A stretch of 12,524 bases of DNA from the NCBI GenBank assembly GCA_020632925.1, contig JACKER010000076.1, forward strand, positions 1 to 12,524. Direction: 5' to 3'. Source of the stretch: Alphaproteobacteria bacterium. Lineage in GTDB: Bacteria > Myxococcota_A > UBA796 > GCA-2862545. Below, one piece after another: positions 1 to 7,606 of the stretch (position 1 is the first letter of the stretch; each line of letters starts with the position of its first letter). The translations under genes and the position numbers were made by a program. The notes under the pieces were generated by a model. The model had not been told where the DNA came from, searched no databases, and saw nothing but the letters and a program-made list of their open reading frames with translations.

Positions 1-249
1 GTGGAGGACGAGGACTGGTCCTGGGACGCGGGCGGGCACCTGGTCCGGCACCGCGAGCGCACCTGGGACGTGGAGGTCTCGGGCGCGCCGCTCAACTTCT
101 ACGTCGACGACCACCACACGCTCGACGCCGCGGGGCGCACGGTGCGGACCGAGAGCGAGCTCGGGCTGTTCCTCGATCTGGGCCCGATCCAGCAGACGAC
201 GCCGATCGCCACGGACCTCACGCTCCTGGCGCCGGCGGACTGCCCGTAG
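1..249 (+). CDS. 3' end of an unrecognised gene (partial)
   Basis: An open frame runs from the first base of the window to a TAG stop at 247-249. A GTG sits at base 1, but the window edge cuts the gene, so this is most likely the last 82 codons of a longer gene rather than a complete small protein. The visible part is acidic, with alternating polar and hydrophobic residues, and ends in Ala-Asp-Cys-Pro. It looks like the end of a beta-rich, possibly extracytoplasmic domain, but I recognise no family or motif. The stop lies only six bases before the GTG of the LysR-type regulator, so the two could be co-transcribed. Coding status rests on codon bias and on the tight junction with the next gene. 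Function unknown. Confidence 0.6.
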   Translation: MEDEDWSWDAGGHLVRHRERTWDVEVSGAPLNFYVDDHHTLDAAGRTVRTESELGLFLDLGPIQQTTPIATDLTLLAPADCP

Positions 250-255
250 GCGGCC

Positions 256-1170
256 GTGGACTGGGACGACCTGCGTCACTTCCTGGCGCTCGCGCGGCAA
301 CGGTCCGTCCGCGGAGCGGCGTCGGAGCTCGGTGTCAGCCACAGCACCGTGGCGCGGCGGGTGGAGGCGCTCGAGGCCCGCCTGGGTACGCGTCTGTTCG
401 ACCGCCACCGCGACGGCGTGGTGCTCACGGAGGCCGGTGAGCGGATGCTGGTGGCTGCGGAACGCGTGGAGGACGAGGTCTGCGCCCTCACCCGCGACGC
501 GGCGGGCCACGATCGCCAGCTGGCCGGGCCCCTGCACCTGACGTGCGGCGACGAGTACGTCGCGGCCCAGCTCCTCGCCGACCTGCGTCCCTGGTGCGAG
601 CAGCACCCCGAGGTGGAGCTGGCGGTCACCGTCGACGGTCGCCCCTTCAACCTCGCGAAGGGGGAGGCCGACGTCGCCGTCCGCGCGCTGCCCTCCGACG
701 CGCAGCCGCCCGACGCGGTCATCGCGCGGCCGCTCGCTCCGATCCACGTCGCCAACTACGTCGCGCGCGCGCACGCCGATCGCCTCGATCCGACCGACCC
801 TGCGACGCGCTGGCTCGCGTTCGACGACCGACGCTTCGTGGAGCGGCTCGTGCGCGCCGGCAGCTACCCCGACCTGCCGTTGTGGGGCTCGTTCTCGACG
901 CTGCGCCTGATGGTGCACGCGGTCCGCGCCGGCCTCGGCGTGAGCCTCCTGCCGTCCTACGTGGGCGACGCCGACCCTGAGCTCGTGCGGCTACCGCGCG
1001 CCGACCTGCGTCTCGCGGGGCGCCTGTGGCTGCTCTACCACCCGGACCTCCGGGACAACGCGAGGGTCCGCGCCGCGAGGACCGTGATCACCGAGGGCTT
1101 CGAGCGACGGGCGGGGCTCTACGAGGGGTGGTCCGATCCTGCACCACGGCGTCCCGTCTCCGGACCGTGA
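256..1170 (+). CDS. LysR-family transcriptional regulator
   Basis: A 304-residue DNA-binding regulator of the LysR type, the usual length for the family. Residues 1-60 form the N-terminal winged helix-turn-helix: the opening MDWDDLRHFLALA, then AASELGVSHSTVARRVEALE (about 21-40) as the helix-turn-helix, then LGTRLFDR and LTEAGE, all classic LysR landmarks. Residues from about 91 (GPLHLTCGDE) to about 290 form the effector-binding domain. The GTG start at 256 is chosen because the LysR pattern begins directly after it; no strong ribosome-binding site is visible, and the gene may be translationally coupled to the gene ending six bases upstream. LysR proteins commonly act on an adjacent gene; here the nearest candidate is the methyltransferase 48 bases downstream, but a target is not shown by the sequence. 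The effector is unknown. The family call is very secure. Confidence 0.95.
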   Translation: MDWDDLRHFLALARQRSVRGAASELGVSHSTVARRVEALEARLGTRLFDRHRDGVVLTEAGERMLVAAERVEDEVCALTRDAAGHDRQLAGPLHLTCGDEYVAAQLLADLRPWCEQHPEVELAVTVDGRPFNLAKGEADVAVRALPSDAQPPDAVIARPLAPIHVANYVARAHADRLDPTDPATRWLAFDDRRFVERLVRAGSYPDLPLWGSFSTLRLMVHAVRAGLGVSLLPSYVGDADPELVRLPRADLRLAGRLWLLYHPDLRDNARVRAARTVITEGFERRAGLYEGWSDPAPRRPVSGP

Positions 1171-1194
1171 GGGTCGGCGCCACGCCGCGTACAC

Positions 1195-1206
1195 GGGTGG
1201 ACACCC
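1195..1206. promoter_or_regulatory. Short inverted repeat before the methyltransferase start
   Basis: GGGTG (1195-1199) and CACCC (1202-1206) form a perfect inverted repeat around a two-base centre, in the 48-base gap between the LysR gene and the methyltransferase. It ends two bases before the methyltransferase ribosome-binding site. The position would suit an operator or a weak hairpin affecting translation. Short repeats like this also arise by chance in GC-rich DNA. Confidence 0.25.
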
Positions 1207-1208
1207 AC

Positions 1209-1213
1209 GGAGG
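1209..1213 (+). promoter_or_regulatory. Ribosome-binding site of the methyltransferase
   Basis: GGAGG (followed by A) lies five bases before the ATG at 1219. It is a strong Shine-Dalgarno match and decides the start of the methyltransferase. Confidence 0.8.
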
Positions 1214-1218
1214 ACCCG

Positions 1219-1860
1219 ATGAGCGCCTGGACCGACCCCCGCTTCTGGGACGGCATCGCCGAGAGCTATGCCCTCAAGCCGCTGTCCGACCCGGACGCCA
1301 CGCGGCGGAAGCTCGACGTGGTGCGGCAACACCTCGGCCCCACGACCCGGCTGCTGGACGTCGGGTGCGGGACGGGGACCATCGCGCTCGACCTCGCACC
1401 GTCCGCCGCCGAGGTCCACGGGCTCGATCTGTCGCCCGGGATGATCGACATCGCACGCCGGAAGACCGCGGCGGCCGGCGTCCCCAACGTCCGCTTCCAC
1501 GTGGCGCCCGCGGACACGCTGTCGGGCTTCGAGGACGGCGCCTTCCAGGTGGTGAGCGCGTTCAACATCCTGCACCTGGTGGAGGAGCCGGACGTGCTCC
1601 TGGCGTCCATCGCGCGGGTGCTGGCGCCGGGCGGCGTGTTCGTGACGTCCACGCCCTGCCTCGGCGGGACCTGGCTCCCCCCGTACCCGCTGATGCTGCC
1701 GGTGCTCCGCTGGCTCGGCCGAGCGCCCCGCGTGACGCTGATCTCGCCCGACGGGCTCGTGGAGCGGGTGAAGCGAGCGGGCTTCGTGGACATCGAGCAC
1801 CCCGACGTGGGGTGCAGGGCGCCCAACGTCTTCCTGCTCGCGCGCAGGCCGCGATCGTAG
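1219..1860 (+). CDS. Class I SAM-dependent methyltransferase
   Basis: A 213-residue cytoplasmic methyltransferase of the UbiE/Methyltransf_11 type. Motif I, LLDVGCGTGT, is at residues 45-54 and binds S-adenosylmethionine. The acidic residue at the end of strand beta2 is Asp70 in GLDLSPGMI. The later VVSAFNILHLV (about 111-121) and VLAPGGVFV (about 134-142) are the usual motifs after strands beta4 and beta5. The length fits a stand-alone enzyme with only the Rossmann core and a small insertion (about 146-170, WLPPYPLMLPVLRWLG), which may cover the substrate pocket. The substrate, small molecule or macromolecule, cannot be read from the sequence. It lies 48 bases after the LysR gene on the same strand, so it could be under its control. 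The ATG at 1219 has a good Shine-Dalgarno. The family call is secure and the substrate unknown. Confidence 0.93.
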   Translation: MSAWTDPRFWDGIAESYALKPLSDPDATRRKLDVVRQHLGPTTRLLDVGCGTGTIALDLAPSAAEVHGLDLSPGMIDIARRKTAAAGVPNVRFHVAPADTLSGFEDGAFQVVSAFNILHLVEEPDVLLASIARVLAPGGVFVTSTPCLGGTWLPPYPLMLPVLRWLGRAPRVTLISPDGLVERVKRAGFVDIEHPDVGCRAPNVFLLARRPRS

Positions 1861-1870
1861 GCGTTCGAGC

Positions 1871-1899
1871 GACACGTCCAAGAGACGTAGGAACGTGTC
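1871..1899. promoter_or_regulatory. Inverted repeat upstream of the large exported protein gene
   Basis: GACACGT (1871-1877) and its exact reverse complement ACGTGTC (1893-1899) are separated by 15 bases. They lie in the 104-base gap between the methyltransferase and the 904-residue exported protein. No T-run follows, so an intrinsic terminator is unlikely. A dimeric-regulator operator or a loose RNA hairpin is possible. No convincing -35/-10 pair is visible nearby. Confidence 0.35.
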
Positions 1900-1938
1900 A
1901 GGGTGTGACTCGAGGAAGACCTCCGTACCTTTCCGGCA

Positions 1939-1960
1939 TCCCCGCGGACGGGGAGGGAGG
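1939..1960 (+). promoter_or_regulatory. Hairpin abutting the Shine-Dalgarno of the 904-residue gene
   Basis: TCCCCG (1939-1944), loop CGGA, and CGGGGA (1949-1954) form a six-base-pair GC stem. It is followed directly by GGGAGG at 1955-1960, then TCTC and the ATG at 1965. The strong Shine-Dalgarno with a four-base spacer decides the start of the downstream gene. A hairpin this close could influence ribosome access, but that is inference. Confidence 0.5.
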
Positions 1961-1964
1961 TCTC

Positions 1965-4679
1965 ATGCTGGTCTGGTCGTTGGCGCTCGCGCACGCGCTC
2001 CCCTTGCAGGACGTCGGGGGGAACCTGCTCCCCACCGGCGCCCCCTGCGCCACCCCCGGGGAGCTCCCCATCGGTGTGCCCACCGGCGCAGGTTTCCCAT
2101 GGCGTCAAGAAGTCGCCGGGTTCCTCGGCACCGTCGCGCTCGGCGACGTCACCCACGGAACCGCCCTCGGCGTGGCGGACCTCGACCAGCGCTACGGCGT
2201 GGACCCGGGGACGACGGCCTGCTGGGCCTCCGTCGCGAGCCAGACGACCTGGGACGCCACGTTCACGAACGATCCGTCCCAGCGCGAAGCGGTCGAGTCG
2301 TTGTTCCTCGAGAGCCGCGACATCTCCTGGACCGGCGACGCCCTGGTCCGCGCGCGGCTCGATCCGGAGGCCTTCCTGCGGTCGACCATGGAGGACCAGG
2401 CGACCTGCCAGGTGATGGCGCCGACCTTCCTCTACGACCCCCAGGTCTCGGCCTGGAGCGATCTGGCCTACGACGGCAACGACCAGTTCGCCGACCCCGG
2501 ACTGCGGCAGGCCCAGAAGCTCCGCGCAGCCGCGTGGCTCGGCGAGGCCATGCTCGCCTGGGATCTGATGTACTGGTCGTCGGGCTCCACCTGGGTCTTC
2601 CCGGACAGCGGCAACCCGTGGGGCGACGAGCCGCCCGTCCTGTCGTGGGGCGCGGTGCCCATGCCCGCCGGTCTCCCCACGGGTCCGATCGGGTCCGTCT
2701 CCGGCATCGACCAGTTCGGCGCGCCGCGCACCTGGCAGGCCAACCCCGCGTTCCGTGGAGACGAGCTGCTCAACGTCGCCCAGTTCGCAGCGACCTACGC
2801 GCACGTCCAGTCGGTGCTCTCCCCCGCCCAGCAGGCCGCCTACGAGGAGGCGCTCTACCGCTTCGCGAGCCGGGCCGCTCGGACGCCCTTCCAGCGCTTC
2901 CACAGCAACCGCGACCACCTGCTCCTGATCTCGCTGCAGGTGGTGGCCAGCGTGCTCTCGGGCCAGCAGGCCACGGACGTGTGGACCTGGTACCACGTCC
3001 GCACCGAGGAGTTCTACGACCCGGCCAACGGCATGTTCCGCGCGTGGGGGGCCCTGCACGACGACTCGGGCTTCGATCTCGGCTACGGCTCGCTGAACCT
3101 GATGCACGCCGCGCGGCTGCTCACCCTCGACCCGAACCCGCCCCAACAGCTCGTGACCGGCGCGAACGCGCTGTTCGACCTCGGGCTGCACCAGGTCTTC
3201 CCCGACAAGACCGCGTCCGGCGGGACGCGCTGGACCTCGCCGTCGGCCTTCAACGCACGGACGGGCCACGGCATCATCGGAAACGGTCGGTTCGGAGCAG
3301 CGATCTACCAGACCATGCTGCTCGGCGGGGAACAGCACCTGCCGTGGGCGTGGGGCGCGCTGAAGACCTGGGGTGCGAACGTGGACGCGGGCGGGCCGAC
3401 GATCGACCCGGTGACCCAGGTGGGCTGCGAGACGCTCAACCTCCTGCTCCGCATCGTGGACGACCCCGCCAACGACCTGCTCCAGACGAACAACCCGACC
3501 CCGCTCGCCCAGTCCGTCGAGCCGCTCGAGCCGGTCGTCTTCACGCGGGGCGCCCGCGGCTACGAGGTCCCGAGCTACCTCGGGTGGCCGTTCCACGGTC
3601 CGGGCCTGATCGACACCTGGTACGCCGACGTCGCGGGGCAGCCCGCCAACGAGCAGCTCCCGATCGAGCTCGTCGGGCCGCACCAGCGCTCCTTCGGCGA
3701 GGCCTTCCACTTCGCCCACACCACGGACTCCGCGAACGCGCCGGACACCGAGGTGACGGCGCTGATCCACAGCGGACCGGTGGGTTGGATGTGGGCCAAC
3801 GGGCTGCCTCCCGGCTACGGCGGCGGCCAGCTCGCGATCTGGTACACCGACCGCTCCGGCGTGGTCGTCCGCAACTCCCGCCTAGGTCGGAACTACCCCA
3901 GCATCCCGTCCGCACAGGACCCGCTGGTGACGGACTGGGAGCGCCTCCCGCTGCACGCGGTGAGCCTCGTGGCGCCGGGGGCCTGGACCTCGTCGGGCCG
4001 GATCGTGGAGCCTCGCGCCGCGCACCTGACGTTCACGCACGACGCGCCCGCCAAGGACGGCTTCGCCCTGCTCGAGCAGGACGACGAGTGGCCCTGGGAC
4101 GAGCGTTGCCGCGGCGAGGCAGGGACCGCCATGGTCTCCGATCCGACCTCGGGCCTCTCCGCGACCTACGTGACGGTCTGCGGCGACATCCCGGCCCAGG
4201 ACGTGTACGGCGCCGGGACCTTCCCCAACGCTGCCCTGTCGGCGGACATCCCGTACCAGCGCACCTTCCTGCAGCGCGACGACGAGCTCTACGTCCAGAC
4301 CCAGCTGCGCCCCCAGCAGCCGGAGTTCCCCGACGAGGCCTACGAGACGATCCCGCTCTACTACGGGCGCGACGCCGACCACGCCGCGATCGGTGACTAC
4401 AAGATCGAGCTGTTCGACGTGTCCGGCAACCCCTACGGCTGGGCCTGGGGTCCGACCGGGATGGCCATGGTCGACGACGTGGTGAAGGTCCGGATCGATC
4501 GGTTCGGTGCGGTCAGCGTGATCGAGTTCCCCACGCCGCAGCGCGTCGGACTGGCCGATCCGTTCGACGGCGCCGACCACGAGCAGACGGTCAACCTCCT
4601 GATCGACCTGCTCGCGCCCGCGCTCGGTGGGCCGGCGCTCGAGGACCGCAACATCGAGTACGTCCTCCGCCCGGAGTGA
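1965..4679 (+). CDS. Large exported protein, possibly polysaccharide-lyase-like
   Basis: A 904-residue protein of uncertain family. The frame stays open upstream, but the ATG at 1965 has a strong GGGAGG ribosome-binding site four bases before it, and hydrophobic residues follow at once (MLVWSLALAHA), giving a very short export signal with likely cleavage after Ala11. Residues about 100-510 are rich in aromatic residues and predicted helix (AQKLRAAAWLGEAMLAWDLMYW at about 183-204 and LLNVAQFAATYAHVQ at about 268-282 are helix-like stretches). They include HSNRDHLLLISLQVV (313-327), HDDSGFDLGYG (365-375) and ARTGHGIIGNGRFG (431-444), whose conserved-looking His, Asp, Arg and Tyr residues suggest an active site. 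From about 520 onward the sequence turns beta-rich. A helical toroid followed by a beta-sandwich is the plan of several polysaccharide lyases (for example the heparinase II/III and PL8 types), but I cannot assign a family, and 'lyase-like' is inference. It could also be a structural secreted protein. It lies 21 bases before the radical SAM gene. Confidence 0.75.
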   Translation: MLVWSLALAHALPLQDVGGNLLPTGAPCATPGELPIGVPTGAGFPWRQEVAGFLGTVALGDVTHGTALGVADLDQRYGVDPGTTACWASVASQTTWDATFTNDPSQREAVESLFLESRDISWTGDALVRARLDPEAFLRSTMEDQATCQVMAPTFLYDPQVSAWSDLAYDGNDQFADPGLRQAQKLRAAAWLGEAMLAWDLMYWSSGSTWVFPDSGNPWGDEPPVLSWGAVPMPAGLPTGPIGSVSGIDQFGAPRTWQANPAFRGDELLNVAQFAATYAHVQSVLSPAQQAAYEEALYRFASRAARTPFQRFHSNRDHLLLISLQVVASVLSGQQATDVWTWYHVRTEEFYDPANGMFRAWGALHDDSGFDLGYGSLNLMHAARLLTLDPNPPQQLVTGANALFDLGLHQVFPDKTASGGTRWTSPSAFNARTGHGIIGNGRFGAAIYQTMLLGGEQHLPWAWGALKTWGANVDAGGPTIDPVTQVGCETLNLLLRIVDDPANDLLQTNNPTPLAQSVEPLEPVVFTRGARGYEVPSYLGWPFHGPGLIDTWYADVAGQPANEQLPIELVGPHQRSFGEAFHFAHTTDSANAPDTEVTALIHSGPVGWMWANGLPPGYGGGQLAIWYTDRSGVVVRNSRLGRNYPSIPSAQDPLVTDWERLPLHAVSLVAPGAWTSSGRIVEPRAAHLTFTHDAPAKDGFALLEQDDEWPWDERCRGEAGTAMVSDPTSGLSATYVTVCGDIPAQDVYGAGTFPNAALSADIPYQRTFLQRDDELYVQTQLRPQQPEFPDEAYETIPLYYGRDADHAAIGDYKIELFDVSGNPYGWAWGPTGMAMVDDVVKVRIDRFGAVSVIEFPTPQRVGLADPFDGADHEQTVNLLIDLLAPALGGPALEDRNIEYVLRPE

Positions 4680-4681
4680 GA

Positions 4682-4695
4682 CGAGGCTATCCTCG
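4682..4695. repeat. Small hairpin between the exported-protein and radical SAM genes
   Basis: CGAGG (4682-4686), loop CTAT, and CCTCG (4691-4695) form a perfect five-base-pair stem, two bases after the TGA stop at 4677-4679. There is no T-run, so it is at most a weak terminator or mRNA end structure. It ends five bases before the radical SAM ATG. Confidence 0.3.
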
Positions 4696-4700
4696 CGGCC

Positions 4701-6128
4701 ATGCGCGAGGAGCTCTCCCGACGGATGCGGCGCCCGCAGCGGCATCGGCTGCTGCACGGCTACCCCATGACCCCGCTCCTGCGCAGGTCGAGCCCCGACC
4801 CGCTCCACCTGCGGCGCCTGGACGGGGGGCTCACGGCGCGATCCGGTGAGGAGCTCGAACCTCCGCTGGTCTCGCTCGAGACCGACCGCCCGCTGATCGT
4901 GGGCGTCATGCCGCACACCCAGTGCCAGCCGAAGGTCGAGGGCTGCGGGTTCTGCACCTTCCCGCACGACGACTTCGACAAGCGCGGGCTACGCCACACG
5001 GTCGGCCGCGTGACCGACGAGGTCCGCCGGACGCCGGCCGAGCTGCGTCGCCGGCGGGTGGTCGGGGTCTACCTCGGAGGGGCGACCGCGAACCTGATGC
5101 CCACGGCCTCGCTGCGGGGGCTGCTCGACGCGCTCGGAGCGACCTTCGACCTCCACGGCGCCGAGCTCACCCTGGAGGGCGTGCCCTCGCTCTTCCCGAG
5201 CTTCCTGCCCGGCGCCCTGCACGCGCTGCGCGACGGCCCCGGCGCCCGCCAGCGGGTGTCGATGGGCGTGCAGACCTTCGACCCGGCGTGGCTCCAGCGC
5301 ATGGGCCGCGAGCACTTCGGCGACCGGCGCGTCGTCGAGAAGGTCGTGTCGCGCGCGCACGGCTTCGGCATGACCGCCAGCGCGGACCTGCTCCTCGGTC
5401 TGCCGGGGCGCCCGCTGGACGAGGAGCTCGCCGACCTGCGGCTCGCCGCCGGCCTCGGGCTGGACCAGATCTGCGTCTACCCCCTGGTGCTCGCGGGCGA
5501 CACGCCGTGGGCGCGCGATCCGGCGATGGTGGGCGCGCTGCCGGGCGTGGAGGAGGGGCTCGCGCGTTGGCTCGAGGTCCGCGAGCTGCTCGGCTCCCTG
5601 GGCTTCGCGCAGACCACGCTCACGAACTTCGAGCGCGAGCCCGCCTTCGTGTACGAGCGGGCCTCGTTCGCCCCCGACCTCCACGACGGGCTGGGGATCG
5701 GCCCCCTGTCCATCAGCACGTTCCTCGACCCCGCCGCGCGGACGGCGGTGAAGACGGTGCGCGGGCGCTCGACGCGCGAGTGGATGGACGTGGACCGGCT
5801 GTGGTTCCCCTACGAGCCGCGCGACGTCTCGCTCCTGCTGATCACGCGGATGCTGTGCGCCCTCGAGATCGAACGCGCCCGGTACGCGGCGGTCATGGGG
5901 CGGGATCTGGCGGACGAGCACGCGGACGCCGTGGCGGCGCTGCTCGCCGAGGGGCTGGTCACGCTCGACGAGCGCGCGCTGCGGCTGACCCCGACCGGCA
6001 CCTACTACGCGGACGCCGTCGTCGGCACCTTCGCCGCCGCGCGGGCGGCCGAGGTCCGCGATCTGGGCGCGGGCAAGCACACGACGGACCTCGCGAGGGG
6101 CCGCGTCGTGAGCGACTTCATGGGCTAG
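4701..6128 (+). CDS. HemN/HemW-like radical SAM protein with atypical cluster motif
   Basis: A 475-residue radical SAM protein resembling the coproporphyrinogen dehydrogenase-like (HemN/HemW) group. Matching landmarks in order are VYLGGATANL (123-132, compare the GGGTP region), TLEGVPS (157-163), RVSMGVQTFD (185-194), MGREH (201-205), DLLLGLPGRPLDEE (229-242), and a C-terminal part (about 380-455) like the HemN C-terminal winged helix. The 4Fe-4S cysteines are C75, C82 and C85, spaced C-x6-C-x2-C in HTQCQPKVEGCGFCTF. Canonical HemW has C-x3-C-x2-C, so three extra residues lie in the loop. The cluster should still form, and the protein should cleave S-adenosylmethionine to a 5'-deoxyadenosyl radical; the substrate is unknown. 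It is not a standard HemN or HemW. The ATG at 4701 lacks a good Shine-Dalgarno; Met23 (4767) is an alternative, and both leave the core intact. It converges with the amidase gene, sharing a CTAG. Confidence 0.88.
   Translation: MREELSRRMRRPQRHRLLHGYPMTPLLRRSSPDPLHLRRLDGGLTARSGEELEPPLVSLETDRPLIVGVMPHTQCQPKVEGCGFCTFPHDDFDKRGLRHTVGRVTDEVRRTPAELRRRRVVGVYLGGATANLMPTASLRGLLDALGATFDLHGAELTLEGVPSLFPSFLPGALHALRDGPGARQRVSMGVQTFDPAWLQRMGREHFGDRRVVEKVVSRAHGFGMTASADLLLGLPGRPLDEELADLRLAAGLGLDQICVYPLVLAGDTPWARDPAMVGALPGVEEGLARWLEVRELLGSLGFAQTTLTNFEREPAFVYERASFAPDLHDGLGIGPLSISTFLDPAARTAVKTVRGRSTREWMDVDRLWFPYEPRDVSLLLITRMLCALEIERARYAAVMGRDLADEHADAVAALLAEGLVTLDERALRLTPTGTYYADAVVGTFAAARAAEVRDLGAGKHTTDLARGRVVSDFMG
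6125..6128. other. CTAG carrying both stop codons of convergent genes
   Basis: Bases 6125-6128 read CTAG. TAG at 6126-6128 ends the radical SAM gene on the + strand, and the complement of 6127-6125 (TAG) ends the amidase gene on the - strand. The two coding regions therefore overlap by four bases, leaving no room for an intergenic terminator. Confidence 0.95.
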
Positions 6129-7606
6129 GCCAGGACCGGGGGCTTCCGGTCGATCCAGGGGTGCGCGACCTCGAGCTGGGCCGCGAGGCGGATCAGCGTG
6201 CCCTCGCCCCCCATCGCCGCCGACAGCTGCATGCCGATGGGCAGCCCGTCCGCGGTGTGGTGCAGCGGGACGCTGATCGCGGGCTGGCCGGTCTGGTTGA
6301 ACAGCTGGGTGTTCGGCGTCTTCTCGAGGTTCGTCTCCGCGAGCCCCTCGAGCACCTTGCGCAGCGCGAAGCCCGACGGCGCGACGCGGAGCACGCCGAG
6401 CCCGAGCCGCTCGGACGACTTCAGGGCGAGCTCGCCGATGCGGACCGGCGGCTGGGCGACGGACGCCGTGAGCATCACGTCGTACCGGTCGTGGAAGGCG
6501 GCCATCGTGCGGCCGGCGGCCATGGCGGCGTCGCGGGCGTGCTGCATCGCGAGCGCGGGCATCGAGCGCCCCACCTGCACCAGGAACCACGTGGCCGGCT
6601 CGAAGGACGAGGCGGTGGCCTTCTTCCCGACGAGGCGCTCCAGCTCCTCGACCTCGGCTGCCACGCCGACCGCGACCTGCGTGAGGTACCCCATGACGAG
6701 CGCGTGGCGATCGAGCGTGGGCGCGGCCTCGTGCACGTCGTGCCCCAGGTCCGCGAGCCACCGCGCGGTCTGCTGCACGGCGGAGCGGATCTCCGGGTGC
6801 GTCTCCTTGCCGTACAGCGAGGCGGCGGTCCACGCGATCCGCAGCTTCCCGGGATCGACGCCGACCTCCTCGCGCAGCGGTCGCTCGAGCGGGGGCGCGG
6901 CGTACGGGTCGCCCGCCATCGGCCCGGCCATCACGTCGACCAGCGCCGCCGTGTCGCGGACCGTGCGCGTCATCACGCCCCACTGCACAAAGCCGCCCCA
7001 ACCCTCGCCCCAGTCCGGACCCATGGGGATCCGGCCGCGGGTGCACTTGAGGCCGAGCACGCCGTTGTGCGACCCCGGGATGCGGAGCGAGCCGCCGCCG
7101 TCGCCGCCGTGCGCCACGGGCACCGCGCGCGCCGCCACGAGCGCGCCCGAGCCACCCGAGCTGCCGCCGGTCGAGTGGTTCGTGTTCCAGGGGTTGCGGG
7201 CCGGGCCACGCCACTCGGGCTCCGTGGTCCCGAGGATCGCGAGCTCCGGGCACTTCGTCTTGGCCACGAAGACGAGCCCCGCGCGCTTCAGCCGCGCCAG
7301 CGCCTCCGAGTCGTGCCCTGGGACGAAGCCCTCCAGGAACCGCGTGCTCGCGGTCCATGGGTGCCCCTTCACCATGCCGTCGAAGTCCTTGACCGCCATC
7401 GGGACGCCGGAGAACGGCCCCTCGGGCGGGCTCTTCGCGATGGACAGCGCCTCGTCCGCCATGCGGTGGACCACGGCCCCGAGCTCCACGTCCACGCGAT
7501 CGATGGCCTCGATCGACGCCTTCACGAGCTCCTCGGCGGAGACCTCCTTCGTCCGCACCAGCTCGGCGAGCCCGGTGGCGTCGTGGTCGGCGAGGTTCAG
7601 GGACAT
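6125..7606 (-). CDS. Amidase-signature family hydrolase
   Basis: A 493-residue hydrolase of the amidase signature family with a complete Ser-cis-Ser-Lys triad. Lys73 is in PMAVKDF, the cis-Ser is Ser149 in STGGSSGGSGA, and the nucleophile is Ser173 in GGDGGGSLRIPGS, 24 residues after the cis-Ser as in known members. The family cleaves carboxylic amides. Members include GatA, fatty acid amide hydrolase and the 6-aminohexanoate cyclic-dimer hydrolase NylA. The length and triad spacing are close to NylA's, but I cannot fix the substrate. It is not obviously GatA, since no gatB or gatC is adjacent. There is no signal peptide, so it is probably cytoplasmic. The start at 7606 has a strong AGGAGG four bases upstream, inside the end of the nucleotidase gene, whose coding region it overlaps by 10 bases, which suggests translational coupling. 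It is the last gene of the operon. Confidence 0.93.
   Translation of the reverse strand: MSLNLADHDATGLAELVRTKEVSAEELVKASIEAIDRVDVELGAVVHRMADEALSIAKSPPEGPFSGVPMAVKDFDGMVKGHPWTASTRFLEGFVPGHDSEALARLKRAGLVFVAKTKCPELAILGTTEPEWRGPARNPWNTNHSTGGSSGGSGALVAARAVPVAHGGDGGGSLRIPGSHNGVLGLKCTRGRIPMGPDWGEGWGGFVQWGVMTRTVRDTAALVDVMAGPMAGDPYAAPPLERPLREEVGVDPGKLRIAWTAASLYGKETHPEIRSAVQQTARWLADLGHDVHEAAPTLDRHALVMGYLTQVAVGVAAEVEELERLVGKKATASSFEPATWFLVQVGRSMPALAMQHARDAAMAAGRTMAAFHDRYDVMLTASVAQPPVRIGELALKSSERLGLGVLRVAPSGFALRKVLEGLAETNLEKTPNTQLFNQTGQPAISVPLHHTADGLPIGMQLSAAMGGEGTLIRLAAQLEVAHPWIDRKPPVLA

Noticed and set aside
1026..1964. N-terminal extension of the 904-residue protein back to 1026
   Set aside because: This part of the open frame overlaps the LysR and methyltransferase genes and translates to Arg/Gly-rich sequence. 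The ATG at 1965 has a strong Shine-Dalgarno and a hydrophobic leader.
1266..3770. Long open frame of 834 codons on the - strand
   Set aside because: It lies opposite the methyltransferase and the exported-protein gene, is rich in Arg, Gly, Val and Glu with low complexity, and has no family motifs. Such mirror frames are expected where third positions are nearly all G or C.
4682..4695. Intrinsic terminator after the 904-residue gene
   Set aside because: The stem is only five base pairs and no T-run follows.
6125..7606. GatA subunit of the Glu-tRNA amidotransferase
   Set aside because: The catalytic triad is shared by the whole amidase family; there is no gatB or gatC nearby, and the gene sits in an operon with exported proteins.
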